Notes: generated by a model not told the origin, from the sequence alone. 64,000 nt of DNA from Schistocephalus solidus (GCA_017591395.1 WEDG01003369.1:124001-188000); one strand, 5' to 3'; numbered from the stretch's first letter, positions 1 through 12,500 are shown. Numbers and translations: made by a program.

Positions 1-1012
1 AAATCCATCATTTGAAGAAAAGCTTATCTTTTTCTGTTTAACATAATTCAAATTAGGATTTTTTACAACCGTGAAATGTTCAGTATTAACATTTCATATC
101 TATCGATTTGTTAATTATGATTTACCATGGTTTGATGTGATGTGGTCCAAATCCAGTGGAAAATGTATCAGCACTGTGTAGCTTCGTCCTTCTAGCATAG
201 AGCAATATGGGTTTTTCTTTAAATGAAATGTGTAGAGCATACAGTTTGGAAACCGGGAATGCAAATGAAACAGACGATCAGTTTTATTATACATGATACC
301 TTTTTGACACCGAGATACACCTTTTTTGAAGTAGTAAATTGAAAGAGGACGTCATTTGCTTTTTCAAAAGCCGGCATCATAAATTGGCAGAACTAGTTTG
401 GGCTTATGATAAACGATAATTAATATGACAGCCTTACCTAGGAAATCTTTTTTCAAACAAAAACCGCTTGGCAAAATTTTGGTCACAGTATAGTGAGCAA
501 GGACATTCATATAGCAGAGGTTTCATATCGTATTCTTGACATATATCTGACAAAAAGCGGTGCCCGATCGCCTTTGAGGGACGCACTCCTCTCGAAGGAC
601 CTTGGGACATAATCGCCATCAACGACAACAGCCCCTCAGGAACTAGTATCACAGACAGATTAGCATTAAGGACATCAACTACGCACAACAGGACACGTGT
701 TTCCCGTAAGGGCATCTGTGAGCTCCCCTCTTATATTCTCAGTATACCCGACGGCAACCAACAGGACAACGAGACCGGTGACCAATGACTAGATCCCTAG
801 CTCTAGATCCTCGTTACTTTGCTATCGAAAAACCCAGGGTTGGCTTTAGCTGGCTGATGACAGCATATAGGCCATAAATGGCAATTTATGCATCCTTATA
901 TACGTCTAGGAGGTTTTTTCTGCCAATATATGTACAGTAGATTCCTTATATCATTAAATGTCACCCAAAATCCTAAAATTTAAGTTTGATTCAAAAAATG
1001 ACTTTATAAGGC
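1..1012. other. AT-rich DNA with no recognised gene
   Basis: No exon-like reading frame or repeat landmark was recognised. The 93-codon minus-strand frame at 434-715 has no recognisable motif and is of a length expected by chance. Confidence 0.5.
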
Positions 1013-1098
1013 TTGTCGTATTGAGTACCATTCAGCCTAATCCCAAGATATTTCAGTCACAATAGGATGCTTGCTTCTGAAAGAGCTTATTTCTGCCC
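1013..1098 (+). repeat. Left terminal inverted repeat
   Basis: Left 86-bp arm of the inverted-repeat element. It pairs gap-free with 1756-1841 at about 81% identity. Mismatches cluster in the middle, while the outer 15 bases are identical, as expected if the ends were under selection for recognition. Confidence 0.7.
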
Positions 1099-1755
1099 AC
1101 CTGGAAAACATAAACACCGTTAAAAATTACTGCTTACTTTGTATGCAATTTTTCCATTAATTTTTGGTTTGTTTATTAGTTCAAGTATAGTTTACAGAAA
1201 ACACAAACACAATTCATATTTTTCGTATTAGTTTAATAGCAAATTACGTCTTCTTTGACGTTTATACTTGAAAGCAGCGTATTTTGCTGTTCTTGAAATG
1301 TTTTTCAAATTGCTGAATAATTTTTAGCTCTACTGGCTGTTACCCTTTAATATACAATTTCCTAACTTCAGGCTTTATACATTCTCTGTAAAAAATTGAC
1401 GCATTTATCTACGTAATGAGGAAGAGGTCAAACATTGCTAATAAAATGTTTTTAGAGATTTGGATCACATATTATAATTTTTAGGCCACAAAAATAAATC
1501 TAAAGATACACATTTTTACAGGTAAAAATTTCAAGGTCTGCACAAGTCTGATAATTAGAAACTTTTTTAAAACCAAAAGATACAATTACTTCACATATAA
1601 CCTTTGAAGAAGACGTATTTTTGTTATCAAACGAATACAAAAAATAATATTTTCGTTCATCTAAAATATATTTGAATTAATAAGAGCATCCAAAAACAAT
1701 AAGAAGATGTTCATCTACTTACCTAGCCATTTTTAAGTGTATGCGTTTTGTGATC

Positions 1756-1841
1756 GGTCAGAAATAAGCTCTTTCTAAATCCGGTATCTTATTTTAACTT
1801 AAATATCTCTGGATTAGGCTGCTTGATACTCAATACGACAA
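1756..1841 (-). repeat. Right terminal inverted repeat
   Basis: Right 86-bp arm, the reverse-complement partner of 1013-1098. Confidence 0.7.
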
Positions 1842-3469
1842 CCCCACGTAAGTGATTTGTTTGCATCGAAAACACTTTTCAGGATTTCGGTTGACATTTC
1901 ATGAGATTGTGCATCACATAAAGATTATGATGCTTATTTATAACTTATCGGCCGTTTCATCTTACGATACGAAACTCCACGGGCCGATCTGTAACGAATC
2001 TTTTCATGACGTATGGAGTACGCAACGTACTCACTACATTTATGCCAAAATTTGAAATATGTTTTCTATTGGAAAAATATTAATGAGGTTGGATGAAAAT
2101 ATTGATGATAACCCACCATATTTCTTCCAATGTTGCACTCGACTCATGATGCCAGCGTTTGGATAAGCATCTTTCCAACCGCGCAATAATTCCGATCCGC
2201 AGAAAACTTACCACTTAAGTTGTACGTTTTTTTCTGCTATTTTCCGTCATAGAATCTGCCATCTCAGACGCATTGTATACAAAATTGTTTTTCTTTAAAT
2301 TTGAAGCCTAAAGACAGTTTATTTTGGGTTTAGTCGTTTTTTCATGTCCGAGCTGAATGGGTTTTCCGTTGAATTTGTTCTAAAACTTTCTGAAATAAAA
2401 GCTGTAATTTTGCCCTTTTAAGAAAATTTAAAAAATTGTTCCTTGATGAATGTAAGAAAGTGGAGGCTACACTGCGCACTTCATAAGGTGCCTTAATAAA
2501 ACTTATATGTACTATAGTTTATGAATAATCATTTTAATGTCCCACAATTTCTTAAATAGAAACATTTTTGAAACTGGCGAATGACGTTTTACGAGAATCA
2601 AGAAGGTGTAGGAACGGGTTTTGTAGTGTTTTTTTTAGAAACTATATTCAGATTTGTAAATTCACCGTTTTTTGCAAGCATTCGAACATGCACACAGTCA
2701 AAAACCGTCATCCCAGCGAGACTTACATTTTTTGCAATATTCCCATAACTACAGAATACTCCTTTGTAGCCGAGGGGACATTTCAAACTTCCAGTTCGGG
2801 TTTTATGAGATGCGTCACTTACGTCATTACTTCCAACTTATGTGCCTGAGGTGTCAAGGCAACAGTTAAGCCCAAGTTTGACCAGAAGGCCGTTTAGAAG
2901 ACCATCTCGTGACATGCTCATTCCTTTATTATTTCACGCTTTCGCTGATCCGTGCCCATCAAGCATTACTATGTGGGGTTATTTTTATTCATAGTTTAAT
3001 CACCGAAAGCGATGATTATTTTATTACTATGAAACGAGGTTGGCGCTTCCGCCAATTTACCCCAACGAAGTTGACCTTCACTGTATCTAAGCTAGCCTAT
3101 TTCCCACGCTTACACTTTTCGAAACGCAAGAAAATTCACGGTGGGTTGGGTGCTTGAACCTAACGGCTTAAGAATCCGTATCACTTAGCAATCCGTATGA
3201 AATTCTGACGTATCACTCTACTCCGCCTTGACAGACTGCACCTGTCAAATGCACTGGTTTGCCTCTTTGGACGGTGATGTTTTAACGGTCACAGATCCGT
3301 GCACAGCAAAATCGGAAAATGTAGATATCTTATCTGAAGGTATTTGCCTTTTACGCTTAATGAAAGTGAGGCCGCTTAAAACTTTCCTTTCATTGCAGTG
3401 ACCGTCATCTTCAATGTGTCAATTTAATCTTCTCGAGTGATAATTTTCTGCAGCACGGCAAGCACAAGA
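1842..3469. other. No recognised feature
   Basis: Short frames only. None carries a motif or plausible splice-bounded exon that I can support. Confidence 0.5.
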
Positions 3470-3575
3470 ACGATGACTTGCGCATGAAATAGTTTGTTGT
3501 GACAGTAGATGTGCCCACCATTTTTTCCTCCATCTTCCTGAGCCCAGTATCATGGCAGGCTCAAGGCTTGTGAAG
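3470..3575 (-). repeat. Eroded fragment of dispersed repeat module B
   Basis: The order of landmarks GATGACTTGCGC, a CTCC-rich stretch, then a CTGAGCCC..GTATCATG block matches the minus-strand copy at about 34410-34500 (GATGACTTGCGCGTGAAT, then CTCCTCC, then CTGAGCCCGGTGTCA). The copy is heavily diverged. Confidence 0.4.
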
Positions 3576-6290
3576 CGTAATGTTATGAAGGCAGATAACT
3601 ACCTTGGCAAGCAAAAGAGCTTCTGTTCGTTTCTTTGGAAGTAATTTTTCTTTGAACTTTGACTGTTTTGCTTTAAATATTTCAGATGAATTGGAAAAGA
3701 GGGCATGCGAAAAAGAGCTCAGTCGGCGTCACATCGCTTTTGCGCAATTCAAGAAGGAAAAACTAGCATCGCGAGCTAATGGAACCACAGATTTCGTCAC
3801 TGTCAAATAAGTTTGCTGCATATTTTTCAAACTTGGCTGTATATATATATAAACAAATCATTCCCTGATCGGTTTTTCTACACAAACCAAATCCCTCCCA
3901 CTCATCCCTTGTACCCCTTCCCACCAACCCTAGAATTTGTGTGCTTCCCTTATTGTCCATTGATCCTCTTTTCTTATAAGCATATTCCAAACTAAAACCT
4001 TATTTTTCACATGTTAAAAATCCGTTTCTCATCCCGGCAGAACTTAAGTTAACCCGTATCATAACGAGCAGCGACAGTTGTATCGTCACCCTACGACAAA
4101 GGTTTCTTCAGTGGGGAGTTTATATACATGAAACATTAACGGGCTGCATGGACAAGATGTTTTAACGAACGACAATGCCAAGATAAATAGCTTGACATTA
4201 ACAGAATGGACTGTTGAAGATAAAACAATAATAATTTCCGAAATGGCCATTTCAGTCTCCCTCTCTTCTGCCTGAAACATGTTTATCACCAGACGCAACA
4301 GTGTCTATTCCCGAGTGATCCGAGTGAGAAACAACTGTCAACAGATAGCCAGAAGAGATGTCCTGTGTTTGCCATGTGTCACACGAAGTGCCCGCTATTT
4401 GCAGACGTACATGACTACTATCTACGATCGGAAGTATAATTCCGGATCGCGGACGGAACTAACTAAAATTGCCGGGTGATGTTAACTTTTGCGCGTTTAG
4501 CTTTGGACAATCGTACTTGTGTAACGTGAATTTGCTGAAAACACCGCATTGAGAGTTCAACGACGCAGCTGGGAATGTGGAAAACATAAATAATTGTGTG
4601 GTTATTAAATTTTCCTAACGGTTCAGCTTCTTAGTCAAACACATCATCAGAGATAGTCGTAGATACGGTTACTCATCGCACAAGGGAGACAGTATTTATC
4701 GATTGCATTTTCCTTGATACCACATACTTCGAATGATTATCATAAATTAACGGGAATCGTGTTTAAGACTGCAACGGTTTCTACGTTCGTATTGGAGTCG
4801 CTAGCTGCCATATTCTCGCTAAAGTTGTCATTAAGGTCATGATAATTGCTCGTTAACTTCAGTTTTCTACTTCAGTCAATGGAAGCAGTGTCGAATTATG
4901 TTACCATTACTGTGCGCAGGAATAATCTCAATATATAATATGGAAGAGGACTATGATTGAGGTACAATAGGAGCCAGAGAAACAGAATTCCTGCAAATCG
5001 TGGTTGTCATTGCTCCTGAAAATTTCGGTATATTTGAATTGAGCGTTCGGTCCTGTGGAATGAGTCATGAGGTGACAGTTGACGTCATTTATCCTCTTCT
5101 TCGTTCCCTTTAAACTTAGTGCTGCAGTATATTTGTCCTCTTTGCCCAAAGTGATCTCCCAGTCCTTCCCAAGAAGCTGCTTCATCTGTACATTCAATTG
5201 ATCTGGAAAACGACTTCAGAGGCTTTCTTTAATGACAGTGGTTTAGTTGGAAGTTGTGAAGATAAAAAACATGATGATTTCCCAAACACGAAGTCAGGCA
5301 AAACGGATAAGGTTGGAGGAATTCTACTGGGAGAAAAGAGCCTTCAAAGGGCGCTGCAGGTATTAGCCGCTAGTTGTCTCTTCAGGCCAATTGATTTAGT
5401 CTGTCTGTGGCCGCCATTGCGAGTCTTGAGCCTAGAGTGTGAGTCTTCTGTTGCCTGCAGCTAATCAGTGAAACGTGTCAATTTGCTTGGTTTCGAGTTT
5501 TCGTGGGTCCATCGGAAAGACTCACACGGCTCTAGCGCAAACCGACCAGGAGTGGTAGGCGAATGGAAGGTCAGGGTGGTGGCTCCGGCAGTGGATAGGC
5601 CAAGAGCATCAGGCGCGATAACGCAACTTTTGTCAAGCGACCGCCATAGGTCTTTTGGGTTCAGTACTGGGCCCCTGATAGCTGCCTATTGTCTGTGTGC
5701 AACTGAAACTCCAAGTGGTGTCAGGGGTCGCTTACGACTTCTGAGCCATTCGTGCGATTAAAAAGTGTCCGCCGAAATTAGCGATCGTTTCTGTTTGGCC
5801 TCTCATCTCGTTTGTGTATGCACCGGTTGACGAAGTTACTAGAAAATCCACATATTTTGAGCACCCGTCGCCTATATTTTAATTCAGTAACCTTGTCTTC
5901 GGGTTCCATGCAGTGCGTCTCAACAAGCCAATGTACTATTCTTAATCAATCACGTACGTGGTTGAGATGGGATCCGCTGTTGATGCTCAGTACTTCGTTG
6001 CTTTCCTGGCGGCGAAAACCGGCCTCAAAAAACGGCAAAAAGTGAACTTACATTTACGAGTAACTTCCATGTCAATAAACAACTATGAGGATGAAATTAT
6101 AGCAGCTGAGGTGTGGGTCAAGAAGCCATCACCACATCCAACTGATCCTCGGTGACGGAAATAAAGGCAGACTATAATTAAAGAGGTGGATGGTGAGCTG
6201 ATATGTAAGGATAATAATTTTATTAATGCGAGATGCTCACCTATTTGATTTAGATAAGCCTATTATGCCGAAGCTTTTATCGCTTTAGTC
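3576..6290. other. No recognised gene
   Basis: Contains overlapping frames of 60-97 codons between 5198 and 6155. They lack recognisable domains, and no chain of phase-matched splice sites joins them. A short TA run (TATATATATAA) sits at about 3840. Confidence 0.4.
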
Positions 6291-6294
6291 AGTA

Positions 6295-6620
6295 AATTTC
6301 GAGCTGGAGATAACGTTTGGGGTTTAGTTGTAGGGCTTATGTAAGGAGTAGGAATTATTTTGAGATTATGGGCGTAGATTAGAGAATGGGATTGGGGAGT
6401 GAGCTTTAAGGGTTCTGACTTAGGTTCATGACATACAGTTTTATTGTTATTATTAAGGTTGGTTTGAACACCGGAGTTAGGATTAGGGGTTAGATTTGGG
6501 GCTGAGGGTTAGGGCTCAGGAATAGCTTTGGCTTGGGATGAAATTGTGGCTTAGCTTCTGTTTTTGGATTGATGGTTGGGTCAAGTATTAAGTTTCAGGG
6601 ATAGACCTAGTTGCTTTGAT
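6295..6620 (+). repeat. Degenerate GGTTAG/TTAGGG-like tract
   Basis: G+T-rich stretch built of imperfect words such as GATTAGGGGTTAG and GAGGGTTAGGGCTCAGG. It resembles decayed telomere-type repeat but is not a clean array. Similar tracts occur elsewhere in the window on both strands. Confidence 0.45.
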
Positions 6621-7117
6621 TTCCATCATAGTCAATGGGACAAAAGGCCTGCCTGCCGCGTTCCTATACTCAAAGCTGTTGTCATGAGAGTGGTTGATTA
6701 AACTTATTTAAACATCTTATGGAAACTATGATGCGATGACTCATCTACGCAAACTCCTTCGCAGATCAGTAAATAACGTTCGTGTCTCGCTATTTACACA
6801 GTTCTAATCGGAGTTAATGAGCCTGCGATCGTGATCTTGACTTTATGTTGGGCATATTTAGAGTATCGAACCATCGTTACTAGTTAAATTGCAGTTTTTT
6901 TAAATTTTCATTCGCCAGACTCCGTGGTCAGCCGTCACCTTTTTTCCCACCCGTAAAACCCCTTCTTACCACCAGTCCGGCATTGCACGGACCATTAGTT
7001 TGGGTTTTTTCATTGGACTTACATGTTAGCTCCCCACATAGATGTGACAGCATGCCAATTTTAATTTTGTATCTTTCATGGGTTCTTAACTCGGATTGAT
7101 GGCGGTTTCTGGTGTGA
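6621..7117. other. No recognised feature
   Basis: AT-rich spacer before the Penelope-like fragment. Nothing recognised. Confidence 0.4.
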
Positions 7118-8140
7118 ATGCGCGACACTAGGGCTCAAACACACTATAGGGACAACGACTGGAGAAAGAAGGAAGCGAAATACCTATACTCCCTATTCAC
7201 AACCAATAGTTATCCTCGATCCTTCATACAAGAGTACCGAAGGAGTCGTACCCTTAAGCGACTTAAGGAAGACAAATCAAAGTTTCTGTTCACAATGCCC
7301 TACGTGAGGAATGTTTCCGAGGCAACAACAAGAATTATGAACCATTGTGGGATCGGGGTGGCTCATTTACCGGTATCGACTATCATGTAGCAGATAAGGA
7401 GAACCAAGGACTCGCTACTGGCAACGGAACGCTCAGCAGGGGTCAACAGCATACTATGCCGAAATTGTAGTGCAAGGTATTTTGGGGGAAACAGGCAATA
7501 GCCCCTACACAGGAATGCCGTAAGACCAGCTTGTAGTCAAACGCGAGAGTAGAATCTCACTCGTATATGTTCCAACACAACAGGAGAAGCACAGTTTCGC
7601 CTTTTGGGAAGCAAGCTTCATCGGCTGAGCCAATGACAAGACGGCCAGACTGGTGCTCGTAAGTTGGTCCTCAGTTGGCTCTACATACAAGGTTGCAGAC
7701 GAGGCCGGCTGCATTAGCGAATAAACCGCGGTTTCTCCAACAGTGCTCCACCTCAATGCAGAGAAAAGAGCCAGCCGGAGGTCACCCGACTGAGGTGAGC
7801 TATCGGCCCACCTACGCGCCCAGACAGCCGAACGTGGTCCGCAAGGGGAGCGACAGCGGATCAGCCCATCTGGTCATAAGTGGAGGGCCCACGTGCACAC
7901 GGACCTCGCAGCCACTACGACAGGCACGCAGGAGACAGAGGTCACACGGGTGCGCCAGCGGTCGGCGGCGGTGGGACCAAAGCCAGACCTAAGCCAGCAG
8001 ACAAGCCGCAGATCATGCGTCAAGCATGCCTATAACACGCGACAGGCAACGAGACAGAACAAGTCTAGGCTAGAAGGAACAACCACCTCACCATTCTGAT
8101 AATGGAAACAAGGAAGTTTCCGAAACGGCAGCACCAAACC
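7118..8140 (+). mobile_element. Penelope-like retroelement, 3' fragment (GIY-YIG region)
   Basis: The frame from 7118 reads through a segment containing PYVRNVSEATTRI, then GIGVAHLPV, one stop (TAG at 7388), and continues in frame with TKDSLLATERSAGVNS, ILCRNCSARYFG and a stop near 7500. This order (PY.....SE....I, GI.VAH.P, then I.C..C...YFG) is the linker plus the start of the GIY-YIG nuclease of Penelope-like retroelements as I know them. Further downstream the frames are scrambled; a proline/arginine-rich tail runs to a stop at 8097-8099. The copy lacks the reverse transcriptase core upstream and contains stops, so it is dead. A different non-LTR element with a GIY-YIG-like tail cannot be excluded. 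Confidence 0.55.
8094..8132 (+). ncRNA. Hammerhead-like ribozyme remnant at Penelope-like 3' end
   Basis: The arrangement is CTGATAA (8096-8102), stem II GGAAAC/GTTTCC (8104-8109 with 8116-8121, loop AAGGAA), then GAAAC (8122-8126). This is the hammerhead core order CUGANGA, stem II, GAAA. Two positions are off consensus: box 1 has A for G at its sixth base, and the expected GUC after GAAAC reads GGC. It is therefore probably inactive. Hammerhead motifs are known companions of Penelope-like elements, which fits the context. Confidence 0.5.
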
Positions 8141-8273
8141 ACGTGATCTATGAAGGCGCCTCTTTTATTCTTTGACTTATTTGGGGGTGTTGAAAGGGTT
8201 AATTTATCTGGACCTCATATCTTCAATCATTGTGATCTATACGTGAGAAGGTAAGGCGATCACAGAAATCAAG

Positions 8274-8484
8274 GTTTTTATTATCCTGACGTTACAAAAG
8301 CAAGCAATTTTTCCTCTTTGAACCTCCGTTCTCATGAAAACAATCGCCGACTGCGCGGTGCAGCGTGGTCAGATGACCTTGTGGTTAGCGTTGAGCCGGA
8401 CCAACAACACCCAGTAAATACTGTAAAGCCCAGTACATGAATTACCTCTGATGATGGAAACTTGTTTGCTATCAAAACGTCAGG
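8274..8484. repeat. Inverted repeat around second hammerhead-like motif
   Basis: The segment 8279-8294 (TTATTATCCTGACGTT) is the near reverse complement of 8477-8492 (AACGTCAGGATAACAA). The similarity extends inward for about 40 bp on each side. The right arm contains CTGATGA (8448-8454) and AAAACGTCAGG. The left arm is a more decayed antisense copy of the same sequence. It may represent terminal repeats of a Penelope-like element in opposite orientation. Confidence 0.5.
8445..8484 (+). ncRNA. Hammerhead-like motif, second copy
   Basis: CTGATGA is intact at 8448-8454. It is followed by a weak stem II (GGAAAC with GTTTGC), then AAAAC in place of GAAAC, and GTC (8479-8481) at the expected cleavage position. 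Stem I can form from CCT (8445-8447) with AGG (8482-8484). The minimal helix III (ACGU) is typical of retroelement-associated hammerheads. The G-to-A change in box 2 argues against activity. Confidence 0.45.
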
Positions 8485-8492
8485 ATAACAAA

Positions 8493-8869
8493 CTCTTGAT
8501 TCCTATTATTGCCTCATCTTCTCAACTATGTTCGAGAACACGCATTTTTGCTTTACTTCGACGTGTCTGAAATATTTTAAGCGTATCTTGTAAGTTTTTA
8601 AGGCCAATCTTTGAGCATTTTATGTGCTCCACTTTAAGAAGTTGGAAGGTAGGCTTCAAAGCGAAATGTTGACAGGTAATCAACCTGACAAAACTGTCTG
8701 CGTTTGGCGTATTAATATCTCAGCAAACCTTCAGGGCATCTAAACTAATGTATGGCCTATCCGTCGAGAACGCTTGAGGACACAATGGCGCTGACAACCA
8801 GTTGTGTCTCCTATATGAAAGGAAATATAAGTAGTACTGCAAGGATATCAACAAGACGAGGAAATACTG
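8493..8869. other. No recognised feature
   Basis: Short spacer between Penelope-like debris and the reverse transcriptase remnant. Confidence 0.4.
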
Positions 8870-9515
8870 CACTCCCAAGGCAATATCTCTTGGAAAATCA
8901 ACCAATTAAAACCTAAAAGGAGACAAAATGACCTTGGCGTCTTTATTAAAGACGACTTAAATGTCATAACTCTGTATCCTAAAGCCGCAGCAATGGCAAT
9001 GTCAACTATAAGCGCCATTCGAAGAACATGTGTACACTTAAATGCGGAAATTTCTTCGGTAAGTTATACGGCACCCTTGTGCGGGCGTACCTGGACTATG
9101 CGGTACAGGCTTGGTGGCCTTGGGTTCTACAAAGGCTGTCTCTGAATTCAGAAATTTCACTTACGAGCAGCTCCCGACCGTCTAGAATCTCTTTCCCGTC
9201 CACTATAGACAGGACAGTGGTGACCTTATCAACGTTCTATTTCCTGAAACTTTTCGATATGGATGTCAACTGGGAAGACTTTTTCGAAATGGCACCTTAA
9301 AAGAATCTCCGAAGACATGATTGCCAGCTCAAAAAGAACTATGATGCACAAATCAACGCTCTTCCTTTTTCATACAGAGAGTCATTCGGCAGTGGAATTC
9401 TTAACTGACGTCCGTTGTACATTGCCCTACTATGTGTTTTCAAAAAACGTCTGGATAATCACCTTTTAATGGTTAATCAGAACTTTATACACCCCATGTT
9501 GACGAAATACTGAGA
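8870..9515 (+). pseudogene. Non-LTR retrotransposon reverse transcriptase, C-terminal remnant
   Basis: In pieces over two or three frames the translation gives YLLENQPIKT, then after a frameshift DLGVFIKDDLNV (from 8930), then LYGTLVRAYLDYAVQAWW (from about 9064), KLFDMDVNWEDFFEMAP (to the stop at 9298-9300), and finally VFKKRLDNHL (about 9440-9468). This is the order of the thumb and C-terminal region of CR1/jockey-type reverse transcriptases (DLGV, LY..LVR..LEY..Q.W.P, then a final F...LD..L). The catalytic palm with the YADD-type motif would lie upstream and is absent. Frameshifts and stops mark a dead, 5'-truncated copy. Confidence 0.7.
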
Positions 9516-12500
9516 TGACTATGACTGAGATGATTTCAAAAGATCCTTTCGTTTAGATTAACTTTCACTTACGAAAATTGTCATGGTACGAATGCAATAA
9601 AAATTGTGTTCGCTGTTATTTCGAAAATGCCGCAACTTTTTAACCTTTTTACTTTATTGGAAGTTCTATATATTTTGCATAATAAAACGAAATACAAACG
9701 CTTTACAACTGAACTATTTTTCACACATACCTGTGCCGTTTCAATGGCGTTTTTAAGGACTTCTGTCATTTATTCCAAATATAATGGTTGTTTGATTGAC
9801 AAATGGTTGTGCCACATCTGATTTACTCTGGCAATTCCATCACTTGAGCCGGTCCCTAATCCGGTGCAAAGGCCTTCAAGTTCTGAGGGAGGGATCAACT
9901 ATACAGTGCGTTCCCTATCTCAGGAAATCTTATGGATTTCATAAGAAAAGACCCGTTTGTGCGAAATCAGCCATCACGGCGTCCCCCAAGGTTTTACAGT
10001 AGTAAAGAAGTGACCGTTTTTAAAAAAAGGCATATTGTGGTTGAAAAATTAATATTACCTTGTTTAAAAATACTCATTTTTGCTGAAAATTAGAATGTAC
10101 TGAAAACGCGACAAATTGGTTAAATTAATTCACCTGAAGTTTTAAATGTACAGAATGCTTCTCCATACAAATAAACGAATAAATAAAACACCACAACTAG
10201 AATTACTTTTGAAAAATAGTCCTTTAGTGTATATTCCACAGCAGATGTCTTTCAGATAAAGGGCAAGGTTAAGTTTTCGAGCATGATTTCACGAGGAATT
10301 GCGGTTTATTCTTCCGTTTATTAAATATTTAAGATGCGTTTGCCTAAGGCAAACAGATTTGCACTCGATTCCGGCGGCAGAGACGTTACAGGAAGAATAT
10401 ATTTCGTAAGCTGACCTGCTGACACGTCAGCCAGTGACAAATAAATTTAAATAGAATTGTCAGGTGAAATTGTAAACATTCAATTTTATGCATATCAATA
10501 GAACTTTGATTAACTTTCTTCATAATTATTTTAGGTGTTGGATTACGATGAGTTTCACATATTCCTTGAAATGGTGGTGAATACTTAACGTTTGTTTTTG
10601 TCTATAGCCCATACATGTAAATTTTGTTGTATGTGCTTATAAAAACCGTCGTAATAAGATATTTCATTAAGGCATTTACGAAAATAGTGAGTTTTGAAAT
10701 CTTTTCTAATCCAGTCTGTCGTTTTAGTCATATTTGTGGACTCACCCAAACTCGAAAACTCGTTTCGAGAAGAATAAATGCCCACAGCAATTAATATGCC
10801 TAAGATAAATTTCAAAAAAACTCTTGTAACAAGTTACCTCTTCGACAAAAATTTAATTTGATATTTCGTTCTCGAACATCTGCGGACGTATCCCTTTTTG
10901 AAGATCAAATCAAGGAAAAAATGGGGACGTTCGACCGGTTTTGCGACTTCGCTGAAAATAAGGGGTAAGAAGTCTACTGACAATGAAAGAACTCACTTAA
11001 TTCTTTCCATCGGTGCATTTTTTGCTGCATTTGATTACTTTTCAGCCCCGTTCTCAGACTGTGAACACACAACCGAGTTTCAGAATACATACTAAAATTT
11101 TGCGAAGAAATTTCAATATTCTGCCATTTCCGTTTTTAGTTTCCGTATTCGCTCATGCTCAACTGCAGCTAGAAATTTTCAGGACACCTTTCGCGTACAC
11201 CGTGACGGAAAACCATGACTTCCTGTCACAGCTTCCTATATATATGCGTGTTAAAGTTCCTCATTATCGGTGTGTTAAAACAACGTACAGTCACACAAGT
11301 TTATTACATATTTTTTGGTATAAAAATTCACAAATTTGCAAAACTGAATATTTTTGAAATGTCCTGTCCTTGGTTTCCTGGAAAAAAGGTTAATTCTCTA
11401 ATCTGCATTAACCTGATCTTCCAGAACGGAAAACCAAATATTCCGTTCTCTCAAAATAGACATTGAAACCTTTTACGTCATATTAATTTTATTTTATAGT
11501 ACAGCCCACAAAAACAAAATATTTTCATCCGTAGCTTTAAAAATCGTAGGAAAATTCATAGATAGCAAAAAACGTCCGATTCGGCCATGTTTGGTCCCGT
11601 TTTCCCTTAAAGAAAAAGGCCTGAAGTGAACTCTTCATTCGAACGTATCTTTCTTCGTATCAATCCAATCCACCGAACAATTATTATCCCAAAACGTTTG
11701 TGCCATACAACCACCGCAAATTTTGATTTTAACATTTCACAGGTTAGTCAATCTACTCTATGCCTCACCCCACCAACAAATCACGTGCTTATTTCGCTCG
11801 CAGTGGCATGCAGCGTAGTAAATGTTGGTTCATTTTACGCCCACATGCCTAACTTCGTTTTGTGATAGGGGATTTTCTGTTGAAAATAATCAATTAATTA
11901 CAACGAGTAAATACTTCTTTTGATGTCTTGGCATGGTGTAAGGTGCGCTGCCGTTTACTTTATTACTATGACGCTGGGTGGCCTAGGGAAAAGCATAGTC
12001 TGGATATGTTCATTTATTATTCATCTCACTGTGGAGCTAAACATCAATGTAAATACTGTTGTCTAAATAATTTTTTGCTTCAACTGCATACTGATATTTT
12101 GGTGTTTTATAGAAAAGTGGAATTAATTCATACCCGTTTACATCAGGTGTGACATACAGTATCGGTTTACCCTTAAATGCATGGGGTCGTTGTGATTTTA
12201 CCGTCTTCTTGCGTCTTTTTAGCGCCAAAGAAATTTTAAACTATTTTCCCATGGCAGATGACCTTGTGGTTACCCTTCACCTGTTGCAACGCTGCGCTCC
12301 TTGCACCTACGTGCAGCAGTGATAGTCTTGTGTCCGGCCAACCACAACTATCAAAACCTGCCAATCAAATTCAAGGCCGATTCAGACATATCTTTGCTCA
12401 AGGTGCTTTGACGGCTGTCTCACTGTCACTCATCAGCCAGCACGAATAAGGTGGCACCTTGATGGATGTCTTGCTTACAAGATGTTCGGAATTCGATTGC

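Larger units (their letters stand above)
1013..1841. mobile_element. Non-coding element bounded by 86-bp inverted repeats
   Basis: Positions 1013-1098 and the reverse complement of 1756-1841 align without gaps. By hand count about 70 of 86 bases are identical. Both arms begin TTGTCGTATTGAGTA and end in a block containing GAAAGAGCTTATTTCTG. The 657-bp interior is AT-rich and shows no transposase-like frame. This is the layout of a short non-autonomous DNA transposon (MITE-like) or a foldback element. I see no convincing target-site duplication (left flank ends in ATAAGGC, right flank begins CCCCACG), so the superfamily cannot be assigned and the true ends may differ by a few bases. Confidence 0.7.

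Noticed and set aside
12037..12228. Minus-strand 63-codon frame with a plausible-looking peptide
   Set aside because: No domain, no phase-matched neighbours, and no splice signals that stand out.
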